Part shown: in pieces, positions 54,473-64,000 of the stretch
Numbering within the stretch: position 1 is the first letter of the stretch
Layout: every line of letters starts with the position of its first letter
Assembly (NCBI RefSeq): GCF_024323335.1
Contig: NC_066581.1
Span: forward strand, 226,254,539-226,318,538
DNA: 64,000 bases
Origin: Lathyrus oleraceus
Taxonomy: Eukaryota > Streptophyta > Magnoliopsida > Fabales > Fabaceae
Direction: 5' to 3'
The notes under the pieces: generated by a model
Seen by the model: the letters and a program-made list of their open reading frames with translations, nothing else
What the model was told of the DNA's origin: nothing
Database searches by the model: none
Program-made: the position numbers and the translations under genes

Positions 54473-56590
54473 TGTCATACCCCAAAATTTGCCCATTAAT
54501 ATTTCAAGACATTTTGCAAGGCATTCCGACTCATATATAACACTGATCTTGAAGAAACAAAGGCCCAGCTCACGGATGGCCCAATCCAGAAAATGGCCCA
54601 AACTGGCCTGTTCGCTACGCGCTCGCCTAGCGAAGCTGACAGACAACAAAAATTTCGGGCTTCATTCTGAGCCCAAAAAAAAAAAAAAAACGAAAAACGA
54701 AAAAAAAAAAAAAAAAGAGAATTTTTTTTTAATTAATTAATTAATTAATTAATTAAATAATTAAAATAAATAAATAAATAAAATATAACAAATTATTTTG
54801 GACTTGGGTCTCCCTCATTCCAAGCCCATTACCCACGAAATTAGTCTATAAATACTAAAGTTTCAGTAGGGGAGTTACACTTGGAGTTACACTGGGAGAT
54901 TCACTGGAAAAAAAAAAGAGGAGGAGAACAGAGAAGAACGAATAGAAGTTTTGGCATAGGAACCCTGCCTACCCGGAGAATTCAGAGTAAAGAAACCCTG
55001 AAGGCAGCCCATCTGCACCGAAGCCATCGCCGTCCAACTCCCGCTGCCTAACTTATTCTGATACTACAAGTGGTCAATCCCTTCAACCTTGAATTGGCAA
55101 ACAGGTTTGCGTATCTCTATTGTTTATACTTTTAATTGGCCATATCTACATATATAATGCATCATGATTAAATGTTGATATATAATTTGCTTTCGTATGG
55201 GAATTTAAATATGCCTGAATACCCTGAATGTTTGATCATGTTATTCCTGTGATAAAATGCCATAAAATTCAAAGTTCCTAACGTGGGGCTGTTTTCAAAT
55301 TCAAAATCCGTGGCCGCTCGCTAGCACCTCGCTAGGCGAGTCTGGGGCGAGTATTCGCCTGGCCTTCGCTAGGCGAGGCAGAGGCGAACGAGACAGTAAC
55401 TGACTTTTCTATTCTGTTTTTTTTTATGTTTTATCATAGCCATGCATTATTCATCCTATCCTATTTATTGTTGTGATATTTCTCCGGTGTAATCTTCGAT
55501 TGCACCCTGATTTGGTGTTCTGACATGTTTCTTTTTTTGAGTTTTGTAAAGGTTCACATATCCCAGGAAAAGGTTATTGGCTAGGTATTCCACTTTATTT
55601 GTGGGATACCCTTGTGGAGTTTCACCCTAAATTAATTTTTAATGTATTAATTTCTAATGTATTAATTTTTTAATATATTATTTTTAATAATTTTAATGTG
55701 GAGTTTCATCCTAATTATATAATTAATTGTAAAACTTTGCCTTTGAATAAGTGATCTTGGACCTCTCTTTGTTGCCTTACGATTACGATATTACGGTCAT
55801 GTCCCGCGAACGTGGGGATACCCTTAGCAAAGACCCTTCGGTTAAATCATCATAAAATAAATTATAGTCCCTCGGATGTTGCCTTCGAATATACAACTTT
55901 GTCCCTCGATGACCCTCCGATGTTGCCTACGGTTAAAAGATGATAGTCCCTTCGAATGCTAAGATATCCTCGTAACTGTTGCCTTCAATGACCTATCGAT
56001 GACCCTACGATGACCCTTAAACATCCAAAGGATAAAACTACTTATTTCTCAATAATAAGGACAGTTTTACCCTCATAAGGATAGGAAATGCTCATAAAGA
56101 CCTTGGGTCGGTATAACTCTTAATTGTTGGCTCACAATCTAAAAACAATTTTCACACCTCACACCTTTCAAAATATCTTTAGAAAATCACCACTTGGTAT
56201 ATATTCATACTAGAATCATTACCGAGTTATATTTTTCTAAACAATTTCCAAAACTAAACGAGATAACTACTTTGTATATATTCATACAAGAATCATTACA
56301 AAGTTAAATTCTCTTTTCAAAACAATTTTTCTAAACAATTCACAAACACTTTTTTTTTTTAAAAATAATATAAGTGATCGAGCAATTAAGAGCCCATGGA
56401 TAACCATGGATACAAAGGGTGCTAACACCTTCCCTTTGTATAATGTACCTCCCGAACCCAAAATCTAAATTAAGGTCTTTCCTGTTCTTTTTCACCTTTC
56501 CTTATTGGATAAAAGAAAAGTCGGTGGCGACTCTTGCTAACCGCGACATTGCGATTAAAACCACAAAAAAGTCTAGTTCACCGTATGACA
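54473..56590 (+). mobile_element. Ogre B LTR2 (2118 bp)
   Basis: Complete from TGTCATACCCC to ...CACCGTATGACA. TATA box at 54847-54854. It carries private bases not found in LTR1 or LTR3 (for example CTAAAG for CTGAAG near 54857, GAGTTACAC for GAGTGACAC near 54873, CGTGGGG for CGAGGGG near 55283, AGTCTAG for AGTCCAG near 56572). It ends exactly at its terminus and is followed at once by pol sequence. Confidence 0.9.
54847..54854 (+). promoter_or_regulatory. TATA box, Ogre B LTR2
   Basis: TATAAATA in the same context as in LTR1. Confidence 0.6.
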
Positions 56591-57097
56591 GTAACATACA
56601 AAGACTGACATGAGATGTTACCATTTGCTCTTCATGGTTATCGTACTTCCGTGCGAACTTCGACAGGGGCAACTCCTTTCTCTTTAGTCTACGGAATGGA
56701 AGCCGTTTTACCAGTGGAAGTTCAGATTCCCTCTCTAAGGATCATGAAAGAGGCGGGCTTAGACGAGGACGAATGGATTCAGACTCGACTCGATCAGATA
56801 AATTTGATGGATGAGAAGAGACTTACGGCTGTATGTCACGGGCAGATATATCAGAAGCGCATGACCAGGGCATTCAACAAAAAGGTCAAGAGACAAGTGT
56901 ATCAAATTGGCGACTTGGTAATCAAACGCATCATCCTACCACAAACTGACCCCAGAGGCAAATGGACTCCCACATACGAAGGGCCATTTGTAGTTAAGAA
57001 GGTATTCTCAGGTGGAGCCATGATACTCGCTACAATGGATGGTGAAGACTTCCCACATCCCGTGAACGCGGACATAGTTAAAAAATACTACGCATAA
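56591..57097 (+). pseudogene. Ogre B pol tail, second copy
   Basis: Begins GTAACATACAAAGACTG, matching the pol sequence at about 51778, so it lacks everything before the last part of the integrase core. One Trp codon early on is TGA (in AAAGACTGACATGAG). From there 160 codons are open to the TAA at 57095-57097 and match 51800-52284 almost base for base. It is attached to the end of LTR2. Confidence 0.9.
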
Positions 57098-58338
57098 AAG
57101 AGACCCGCTAGATCGACGTATCTAGGCAAAAGTAAGGGCATCCCGGCGAACCAAAAGGGTTCGGGCAAAAATTAGGGATATATAAAAAAAATGTACACCC
57201 GGCGAGTCGAAAACTTGAAAAGGCGGCTTGGGCAAAAAAGGGTATCCTGGTGGACTGAAAACCTGAAAAGGCGGTCCAGGCAAAAATTAGGGATTAAAGC
57301 GTATGACTATGTCCCGTTCTCAGTCAACTTTCATCCAAGTTCGAGGGACTGACCAAGCCAATCACTTCTATCCGACAGCAAGGGATGAGATGCTCGAAGA
57401 CATAATGACAGTAGTAGGCTTAAAATCAATAGGACTTCTTCCACATAGCTTTCTCTTTGTTTTCGACAATTTCCTCTTACTAGGATTTCTGTCTCCTTGT
57501 ACACAAATTGCCTGTTTATAGGCCTCCTTTCAAAATCAATACAACCCTCTTTCAAAAAAAAGATGCTTTTGTTTTTACTTTTCTATTTTGGTTGCGTAAA
57601 TGTCCATTGATTTAATTTGAATTAATATGTGCATTTGAATATGACTGATGTTTACCAAAAATACATGCATAGAATAGCAATAGCAATTACTACCCGACTT
57701 CAGGATCAAGGAAAAGGTCTAATCATGCTTCCAATGAATCCGCTACCAATTCTCTTCCCCAGCAAGCCTGTTTTTTTTTCCTCAGAAAATGGCAGTATCC
57801 CCAGGCACAGCCAGTTACTCCCCAACAGAGGTCGGCGTCACCAGACATATTGATCATCTCATCCATCCCCAGCCAGGCTCTGTTGAATATTTCCACCATC
57901 AGACAGAAATCAAGCATCCCCAGCCGAGAAAGGGTCATCGACACCAATGTCTCAAATCAGTAGATGGGGATTTATTTTCCCCAGTAGAGTCCCCAAGCAG
58001 AACTTCTCATACGCATAACTCATTCATTACATCCTTTCACAGCATACGCATGCATACAACATTCACATTTATTTTAGCATAACACGAAACATCTCATGCA
58101 TCATGACATAGCATGAAGCTAACTTTTTCTTTGCAGGTTAATTATCCTCCTGATATAGTCAAAGTAGAAGGTTCATTCAGACAGACACCTTTATCAATCA
58201 CATTCAAGATTCAGATACATATTTCAAATACAGTTCATGGGAACATTCATTCTGACAACACTTCGATATCCTCCTAACGATGGCATCTCTAAGCCCATCC
58301 CAGACATTTATTGCAAGTACAACATATACAGGTTATCA
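57098..58338 (+). other. Ogre B 3' UTR, second copy (stem-loop modules and CCCCAG part)
   Basis: A near-identical copy of 52285-53524, displaced by about 4814 bp. The four modules lie at 57105-57294. M3 changes from AAGTCG to GAGTCG and from CCT to CTT in the inner stem, both still able to pair through G-U. The 13-mer CCCCAGTAGAGTC is at 57979-57991. Confidence 0.8.
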
Positions 58339-59109
58339 GATACAGCCTAACGTACGGTTCATTCTGATTCAGCCCAACATATGACTTCTTCAGCAACTCC
58401 AATGCGGTCTAACGTACGACCCATTTGGACCTTCAAATCCTCAGATGCTGCCTAGCGTACGGTACATTCAGGGGTGTAGTCTAGCGTACGACTACTTTCT
58501 TTTTCAGATGCAGCCTAACGGACGACTCATTCTACAACTCGGATACGATCTAACGTACGATCCATTCTGAACTTCAACAACCCCAACGCGGTCTAACGTA
58601 CGACCCGTTTGGATCTTACAACCCTCAGATGCTACCTAACGTACGGTACATTTCTGAAGTGTAGTCTGGCGTACGACTACCGCTTTCATCATCAGATGCG
58701 GCCTAACAGACGACTCATTCTGCGACGGTCTAACGTACGACCCGTTCGGATGTCCATCCCCTCAGATGCTACCTAACATACGGTACATTTCTGAAGTGTA
58801 GTCTAACGTACGACTACCCCTTTCATCATCAGATCCTACCTAACATACGGTACATTTCTGAAGTGTAGTCTAACGTACGACTACCCCTTTCGTCATCAGA
58901 TTCAGCCTAACGTACGGCTCATTCTGCAACTCAGATACGATCTAGCGTATGGTCCATTCTGATCCTTTATCCCCAACAGCACATGACACACTTCGACTCC
59001 CCAGCGAAGTCGGCAGCCTAATGGATGACTCATTATACGGTCTAACGTACGACCCAGTGTGGCACCCATGTCTTCAAATTGGCCTAATATACGGCGCGAT
59101 CTGAAGCTT
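58339..59109 (+). repeat. Constant-loop hairpin array, second copy
   Basis: Copy of 53525-54295 with a few substitutions, for example TAACATAC to TAACGTAC in a loop (near 58637) and GGCT to GACT in one stem (near 58524). Same order of units. Confidence 0.9.
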
Positions 59110-59274
59110 TCGTCATCAAACCTCCCGGATGGCATCTTTAAGCCCATCTCCATCAAGACCAACTGTCGATTCTCAAGTGCAAATTTTTGGGGCATTCTAG
59201 TGTTCAATAATCTTCCACCTCCAGACCACGAATGGCGTATACACCATTCTAACTCTCTCGGTCCAAGAATATTG

Positions 59275-59286
59275 AACAGGGGCAGC
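59275..59286 (+). promoter_or_regulatory. Polypurine tract before Ogre B LTR3
   Basis: AACAGGGGCAGC, identical to the tract at 54461-54472, directly before the LTR3 start. Confidence 0.75.
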
Positions 59287-59488
59287 TGTCATACCCTAAA
59301 ATTTGCCCATTAATATTTCAAGACATTTTGCAAGGCATTCCGACTCATATATAACACTGATCTTGAAGAAACAAAGGCCCAGCTCACGGATGGCCCAATC
59401 CAGAAAATGGCCCAAACTGGGCTGTTCGCTACGCGCTCGCCTAGCGAAGCTGACAGACAACAAAAATTTCGGGCTTCATTCTGAGCCC

Positions 59489-59523
<35 letters not shown>

Positions 59524-61424
59524 CGAAAAAAAAAAAAGAGAATTTTTTTTAATTAATTAATTAATTAATTAATTAATTAATTAATAAATTAAATAATTAA
59601 AATAAATAAATAAATAAAATATAACAAATTATTTTGGACTTGGGTCTCCCTCATTCCAAGCCCATTACCCACGAAATTAGTCTATAAATACTGAAGTTTC
59701 AGTAGGGGAGTGACACTTGGAGTTACACTGGGAGATTCACTGAAAAAAAAAAGAGGAGGAGAACAGAGAAGAACGAATAGAAGTTTTGGCATAGGAACCC
59801 TGCCTACCCGGAGAATTCAGAGTAAAGAAACCCTGAAGGCAGCCCATCTGCACCGAAGCCATCGCCGTCCAATTCCCGCTGCCTAACTTATTCCGATACT
59901 ACAAGTGGTCAATCCCTTCAACCTTGAATTGGCAAACAGGTTTGCGTATCTCTATTGTTTATACTTTTAATTGGCCATATCTACATATATAATGCATCAT
60001 GATTAAATGTTGATATATAATTTGCTTTCGTATGGGAATTTAAATATGCCTGAATATCCTGAATGTTTGATCATGTTATTCCTGTGATAAAATGCCATAA
60101 AATTCAAAGTTCCTAACGAGGGGCTGTTTTCAAATTCAAAATCCGTGGCCGCTCGCTAGCACCTCGCTAGGCGAGCCTGGGGCGAGTATTCGCCTGGCCT
60201 TCGCTAGGCGAGGCAGAGGCGAACGAGACAGTAGCTGACTTTTCTATTCTGTTTTTTTTTATGTTTTATCATAGCCATGCATTATTCATCCTATCCTATT
60301 TATTGTTGTGATATTTCTCCGGTGTAATCTTCGATTGCACCCTGATTTGGTGTTCTGACATGTTTCTTTTTTTGAGTTTTGTAAAGGTTCACATATTCCA
60401 GGAAAAGGTTATTGGCTAGGTATTCCACTTTATTTGTGGGATACCCTTGTGGAGTTTCACCCTAAATTAATTTTTAATGTATTAATTTCTAATGTATTAA
60501 TTTTTTAATATATTATTTTTAATAATTTTAATGTGGAGTTTCATCCTAATTATATAATTAATTGTAAAACTTTGCCTTTGAATAAGTGATCTTGGACCTC
60601 TCTTTGTTGCCTTACGATTACGATATTACGGTCATGTCCCGCGAACGTGGGGATACCCTTAGCAAAGACCCTTCGGTTAAATCATCATAAAATAAATTAT
60701 AGTCCCTCGGATGTTGCCTTCGAATATACAACTTTGTCCCTCGATGACCCTCCGATGTTGCCTACGGTTAAAAGATGATAGTCCCTTCGAATGCTAAGAT
60801 ATCCTCGTAACTGTTGCCTTCAATGACCTATCGATGACCCTACGATGACCCTTAAACATCCAAAGGATAAAACTACTTATTTCTCAATAATAAGGACAGT
60901 TTTACCCTCATAAGGATAGGAAATGCTCATAAAGACCTTGGGTCGGTATAACTCTTAATTGTTGGCTCACAATCTAAAAACAATTTTCACACCTCACACC
61001 TTTCAAAATATCTTTAGAAAATCACCACTTGGTATATATTCATACTAGAATCATTACCGAGTTATATTTTTCTAAACAATTTCCAAAACTAAACGAGATA
61101 ACTACTTTGTATATATTCATACAAGAATCATTACAAAGTTAAATTCTCTTTTCAAAACAATTTTTCTAAACAATTCACAAACACTTTTTTTTTTAAAAAT
61201 AATATAAGTGATCGAGCAATTAAGAGCCCATGGATAACCATGGATACAAAGGGTGCTAACACCTTCCCTTTGTATAATGTACCTCCCGAACCCAAAATCT
61301 AAATTAAGGTCTTTCCTGTTCTTTTCCACCTTTCCTTATTGGATAAAAGAAAAGTCGGTGGCGACTCTTGCTAACCGCGACATTGCGATTAAAACCACAA
61401 AAAAGTCCAGTTCACCGTATGACA
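59287..61424 (+). mobile_element. Ogre B LTR3 (2138 bp)
   Basis: Starts TGTCATACCCTAAAATTTGC and ends ...CACCGTATGACA. TATA box at 59683-59690. It has a PPT on its left, like a 3' LTR, and a PBS with leader on its right, like a 5' LTR, so it joins two internal regions. It shares most LTR1-type bases where LTR2 differs. Confidence 0.9.
59683..59690 (+). promoter_or_regulatory. TATA box, Ogre B LTR3
   Basis: TATAAATA in the same context as in LTR1 and LTR2. Confidence 0.6.
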
Positions 61425-61428
61425 GAAC

Positions 61429-61447
61429 TGGCGACTCTGCTGGGGAC
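61429..61447 (+). promoter_or_regulatory. Primer binding site after Ogre B LTR3
   Basis: TGGCGACTCTGCTGGGGAC, 4 bp after the LTR3 end, identical to that at 44627. Confidence 0.95.
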
Positions 61448-62337
61448 CCTAAATATTTAAAAAGAGAGGTTACCTTAAAAACAAGATCACTTATTCAATT
61501 TGTCTGATTTATTTTTAAGGGATTGCTTGGGTATGTTATGCTTGAGTGAAAGATCCTACACCCGGATCTAGTGTACCTTAGGTAAGTAGCAAGAGATCAT
61601 CGCGACTGTCCGGCGTATACTGGAATGGTCAAAATGATGGCTACGGTTAATGTGGCACTTTGGATGTCCTGATGTTCCTCATGTTAGTTGAGGAAATATT
61701 TGGCATTCGCGTGGTGTCATAAAAGCATTAACCAGACCTTTAGAACCCTAATTGACTCATCCTGGCCATTAGAAAGTAGTGAGATAATTGGCTTCGGTTC
61801 CGACTGGAGTTGGTTGAGACTCGATACTACACTCTTTGAGATTGGACTTTAGGGAAGCTTCGGTCAACCACTTGGTGTTGCACTGAAGTGGACTTAAGGA
61901 AAGGTCAATGATTTGAGATCCTTCTAGAACCCGGTTACTATTCTAAGACAGGTTGAACCAACCAAACTTCAGTGGGGAGGGTATTTACCTATGGAACTCA
62001 CGCAAGCCTTAAAACCTAGGAATGATTGTTGTGTGACTTGCTTGTGCTTGTTATTTATCTAACAACATAACATCATAACATCATAACATCATGGCATTGT
62101 ACTAACCATTTCAAGGATTTAGGGATTTAACTCTGCTAAAAAAAACAAAAACAAAAGCAAAAACAAAAGAGAAAAGAAAAAAAAGCTCTTTTTGTTAGTT
62201 TATGCAAAGTTAAATCCCGAAAGTCCTTGAAAACATTTCATACATTGCATTGCATCGCATAACAGGTATTCTAAAGGATCAGTGTTCTCACGATTTTCCT
62301 ATCAAACAGATTCCAGCAGATTCAAACAGATTGAACA
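61448..62337 (+). other. Ogre B leader, second copy
   Basis: Near-identical to 44646-45535, including the A-rich tract (about 62138-62184) and GCATAACAGGTATTCT (about 62257-62272). No ORF1. Confidence 0.8.
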
Positions 62338-62748
62338 ATGGCTCTCGAACAAACTGTCAAAGATCTCCAGGCCCAGAATGCTCAATTCCAGGAAATGATG
62401 CTGAGCTTATCTAAGGGGCAGGAAGAACTGAAAGCTCTTTTGATGGAGAAGAAGAAGGACCAGAAACCTGTGGGTTACATCAACCCGGGGAGAAGGCTTA
62501 AGGGACAGGTTACAGGAGTCAAGATTAGAATTCCGAAGGATTCAGAAGAAGAGACCGAGAATGATTCGGAAGATGAGAATCCTAATCTCGTCAATTCTGA
62601 GGACGACGATGAAGATTATGAACATGAACAGTACTCTCCGAAGGATGATAAGTACAAGTTGCTGGAAGAACGTATGCTAGCTATGGAGGGGCAGAAAGTG
62701 CCCGGTCTGGATTTCGAAAACTTGGGTCTGGTCTCTGATGTGGTCATT
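62338..62748 (+). pseudogene. Ogre B gag, first 137 codons, cut
   Basis: Identical in layout to the start of the gag at 45536 up to ...LVSDVVI, then joined at 62748/62749 to Ogre A LTR sequence. The frame runs on for 29 codons of LTR and stops at 62838, giving a 166-codon chimera with the coiled coil and acidic region but no capsid domain. Confidence 0.9.
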
Positions 62749-64000
62749 GTGAGCTTGTTTCCACCATCATTCTCCAACTGTAAGCTCGTTTCCATGGACT
62801 GTTTTTCCAAAGCATCATCAATGGCAAAGTGCGATTGAAGCCAAACCAAGCTGTTTCAAGCCCAAGCATCTTCACCATTCATCATTTGGAGCATGAGTCT
62901 GCATCTGTTTGAGCTCATAACATCAAAACAACCACTGTTCCACTACTTTCTTCAAAAACAAGTAAGAACACGAATCTCTAATTTCTCAAAACCATGATAT
63001 GTACTTTGTAGATCTCTTGTTCCTGAGTACATTAAGCTTCGAATCACATGATTTGGTTGAGTAGTTTAGGAGATATGTTGTTTTTAAGTTTGAAGATGAA
63101 ATGCATTTTTGCTCGATTCATGAGTTATACTGTGTTTTAGTGAAAATTGATGATAGATTCATGTTAGTCATGCTTTGCTGATCATTTCTGTGTATCCAAT
63201 TGAGATTTCTGGAAAAAATTTTGGATGAATCGATTTTGGGATGAATGTTGTTGTACTGTGCATAAACCCTAGGCTGTTCTTGAATCATTTTCCAGATTTT
63301 CTTTCTTTCTCACGTGCATGGCATGGCACTGTAGCCAACAGCCAATCACGTTATTTCCTGGCCGTGCCCTAAACGGCTGCGTTTGGTTTAGTGAAGCCCA
63401 GAATTACAATTATGCCATTCCGTCCCATTTTATTTAAATAAATCCATTAATTCATTTTATTTGTTCAATATTTATTTCATTTTGATTCAACAACTTACAA
63501 AATTCATAACTCATCCATTTTAATTCCAAATTTCATGAAATTTTTTGCATCATACTCTGCTTGATCTCTACTTTTTTATCATGTTTTTTCCAAGATTTTT
63601 GGATGTTTGGTTTTTTAAATGGTGCTAGGGTTTTGTTCATGTATCCATTTCTTGCACATTCCACCAAAACCTTTGTGAAATAGTCATGACTTATCCTATG
63701 GACTTGAAACTTTTTGAGCACAAACTAGACACATTCATGTTTATTTTGATGTAGAGTTTGTGAATTTATCTTATCTGGATTGTGAGTTGTGAATTCTTGA
63801 AGTAGGGTGTGACAATTTGTGTCACACCATTGATGTGTAACTTGATGATTTTTGATACCATGCTTCTTGACCTCCAATTGATCTGAATTTTTGCATGAAC
63901 CTACTCTTGTATGTCTAGTTTGCATATGATTTTTTGTGGATTTGTTTATGGCATTTTCCATTTGTTTGAGATTTTCTCCCCTGTTTGACCAAAATGTTGA
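62749..64000 (+). mobile_element. Ogre A LTR fragment (internal start), to window edge
   Basis: Matches 26485-27735 with few differences (for example one added C near 62841, GGAAAAAATTTT against GGAAATTTTTTT near 63212, TCTGC for TTTGC near 63556, TTTGTTTG for TTTCTTTG near 63961), about 99% identity. It starts 1160 bp inside the LTR. Most simply it is the Ogre A 3' LTR with its first part deleted. Confidence 0.9.

Larger units (their letters stand above)
42470..62748 (+). mobile_element. 'Ogre B' cluster: Tat-type elements sharing three LTRs
   Basis: LTR1-gag-pro-intron-pol-3' UTR-LTR2 (42470-56590), then a pol tail with 3' UTR and LTR3 (56591-61424), then PBS, leader and the start of gag (to 62748). 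All three segments are about 99% identical where they overlap. The cluster sits in the Ogre A 3' UTR on the left and joins Ogre A LTR sequence on the right. No ORF1 lies between PBS and gag, unlike Ogre A and C. Confidence 0.9.

Overview
This window is plant nuclear DNA made almost entirely of LTR retrotransposons. I find no host gene, rRNA, tRNA or CRISPR array. The giant Ty3 elements of the Tat/Ogre lineage, one with an LTR of about 5 kb, a separate ORF1 and an intron before pol, together with Athila and SIRE-like Ty1/copia relics, point to a legume. The Ogre load suggests tribe Fabeae (pea, vetch, Lathyrus, lentil). The species is an inference, not a reading.

Layout. 1-497: start of a Tat/Ogre-type LTR (minus) that cuts a decayed copia element (498-3357, minus). 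3365-4640: decayed SIRE-like copia gag (plus). 5625-6894: a 635-bp tandem duplication with a coding relic. 8268-8542: Stowaway-like MITE. 9257-9654: LTR fragment. 9655-14560: 'Ogre C' (minus; gag broken by a solo-LTR-like insert, ORF1, leader, PBS, LTR part). 14561-20585: 'Athila 1' (plus; LTR, PBS, gag-pol cut inside integrase). 20586-25324: 'Athila 2' (minus; 3' LTR, UTR, gag-pro-RT with a large deletion). 25325-42469: 'Ogre A' (plus; 5-kb LTR, PBS, ORF1, gag-pro, intron, pol, structured 3' UTR). 42470-62748: 'Ogre B' cluster (plus; three LTRs, one near-full element, one pol-tail copy, one gag start). 62749-64000: a second piece of the Ogre A LTR, about 99% identical to 26485-27735.

The order reads as a nest: Ogre C was hit by Athila 1, that by Athila 2, that by Ogre A, and that by Ogre B. 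Mostly the left halves are visible; the right halves should lie beyond base 64000 in reverse order. Ogre B copies are very young (about 99.5% identical blocks), and two junctions show how the cluster was reshaped.

The most unusual content is in the Ogre 3' UTRs. Ogre A and Ogre B each carry (i) four stem-loop modules right after the pol stop, two of them with an A4 bulge and a GNRA tetraloop, with compensatory base changes between the elements; (ii) a downstream array of small hairpins with a constant loop (CGGTAA in A, TAACGTAC in B) and stems that vary from unit to unit while keeping pairing; (iii) a shared 13-mer able to pair with the element's own PBS. A variable-stem hairpin also sits before a conserved motif near the LTR end in Ogre A, B and C. 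That Ogre 3' UTRs hold tandem repeats is known; I do not know of a description of the constant-loop/variable-stem rule.
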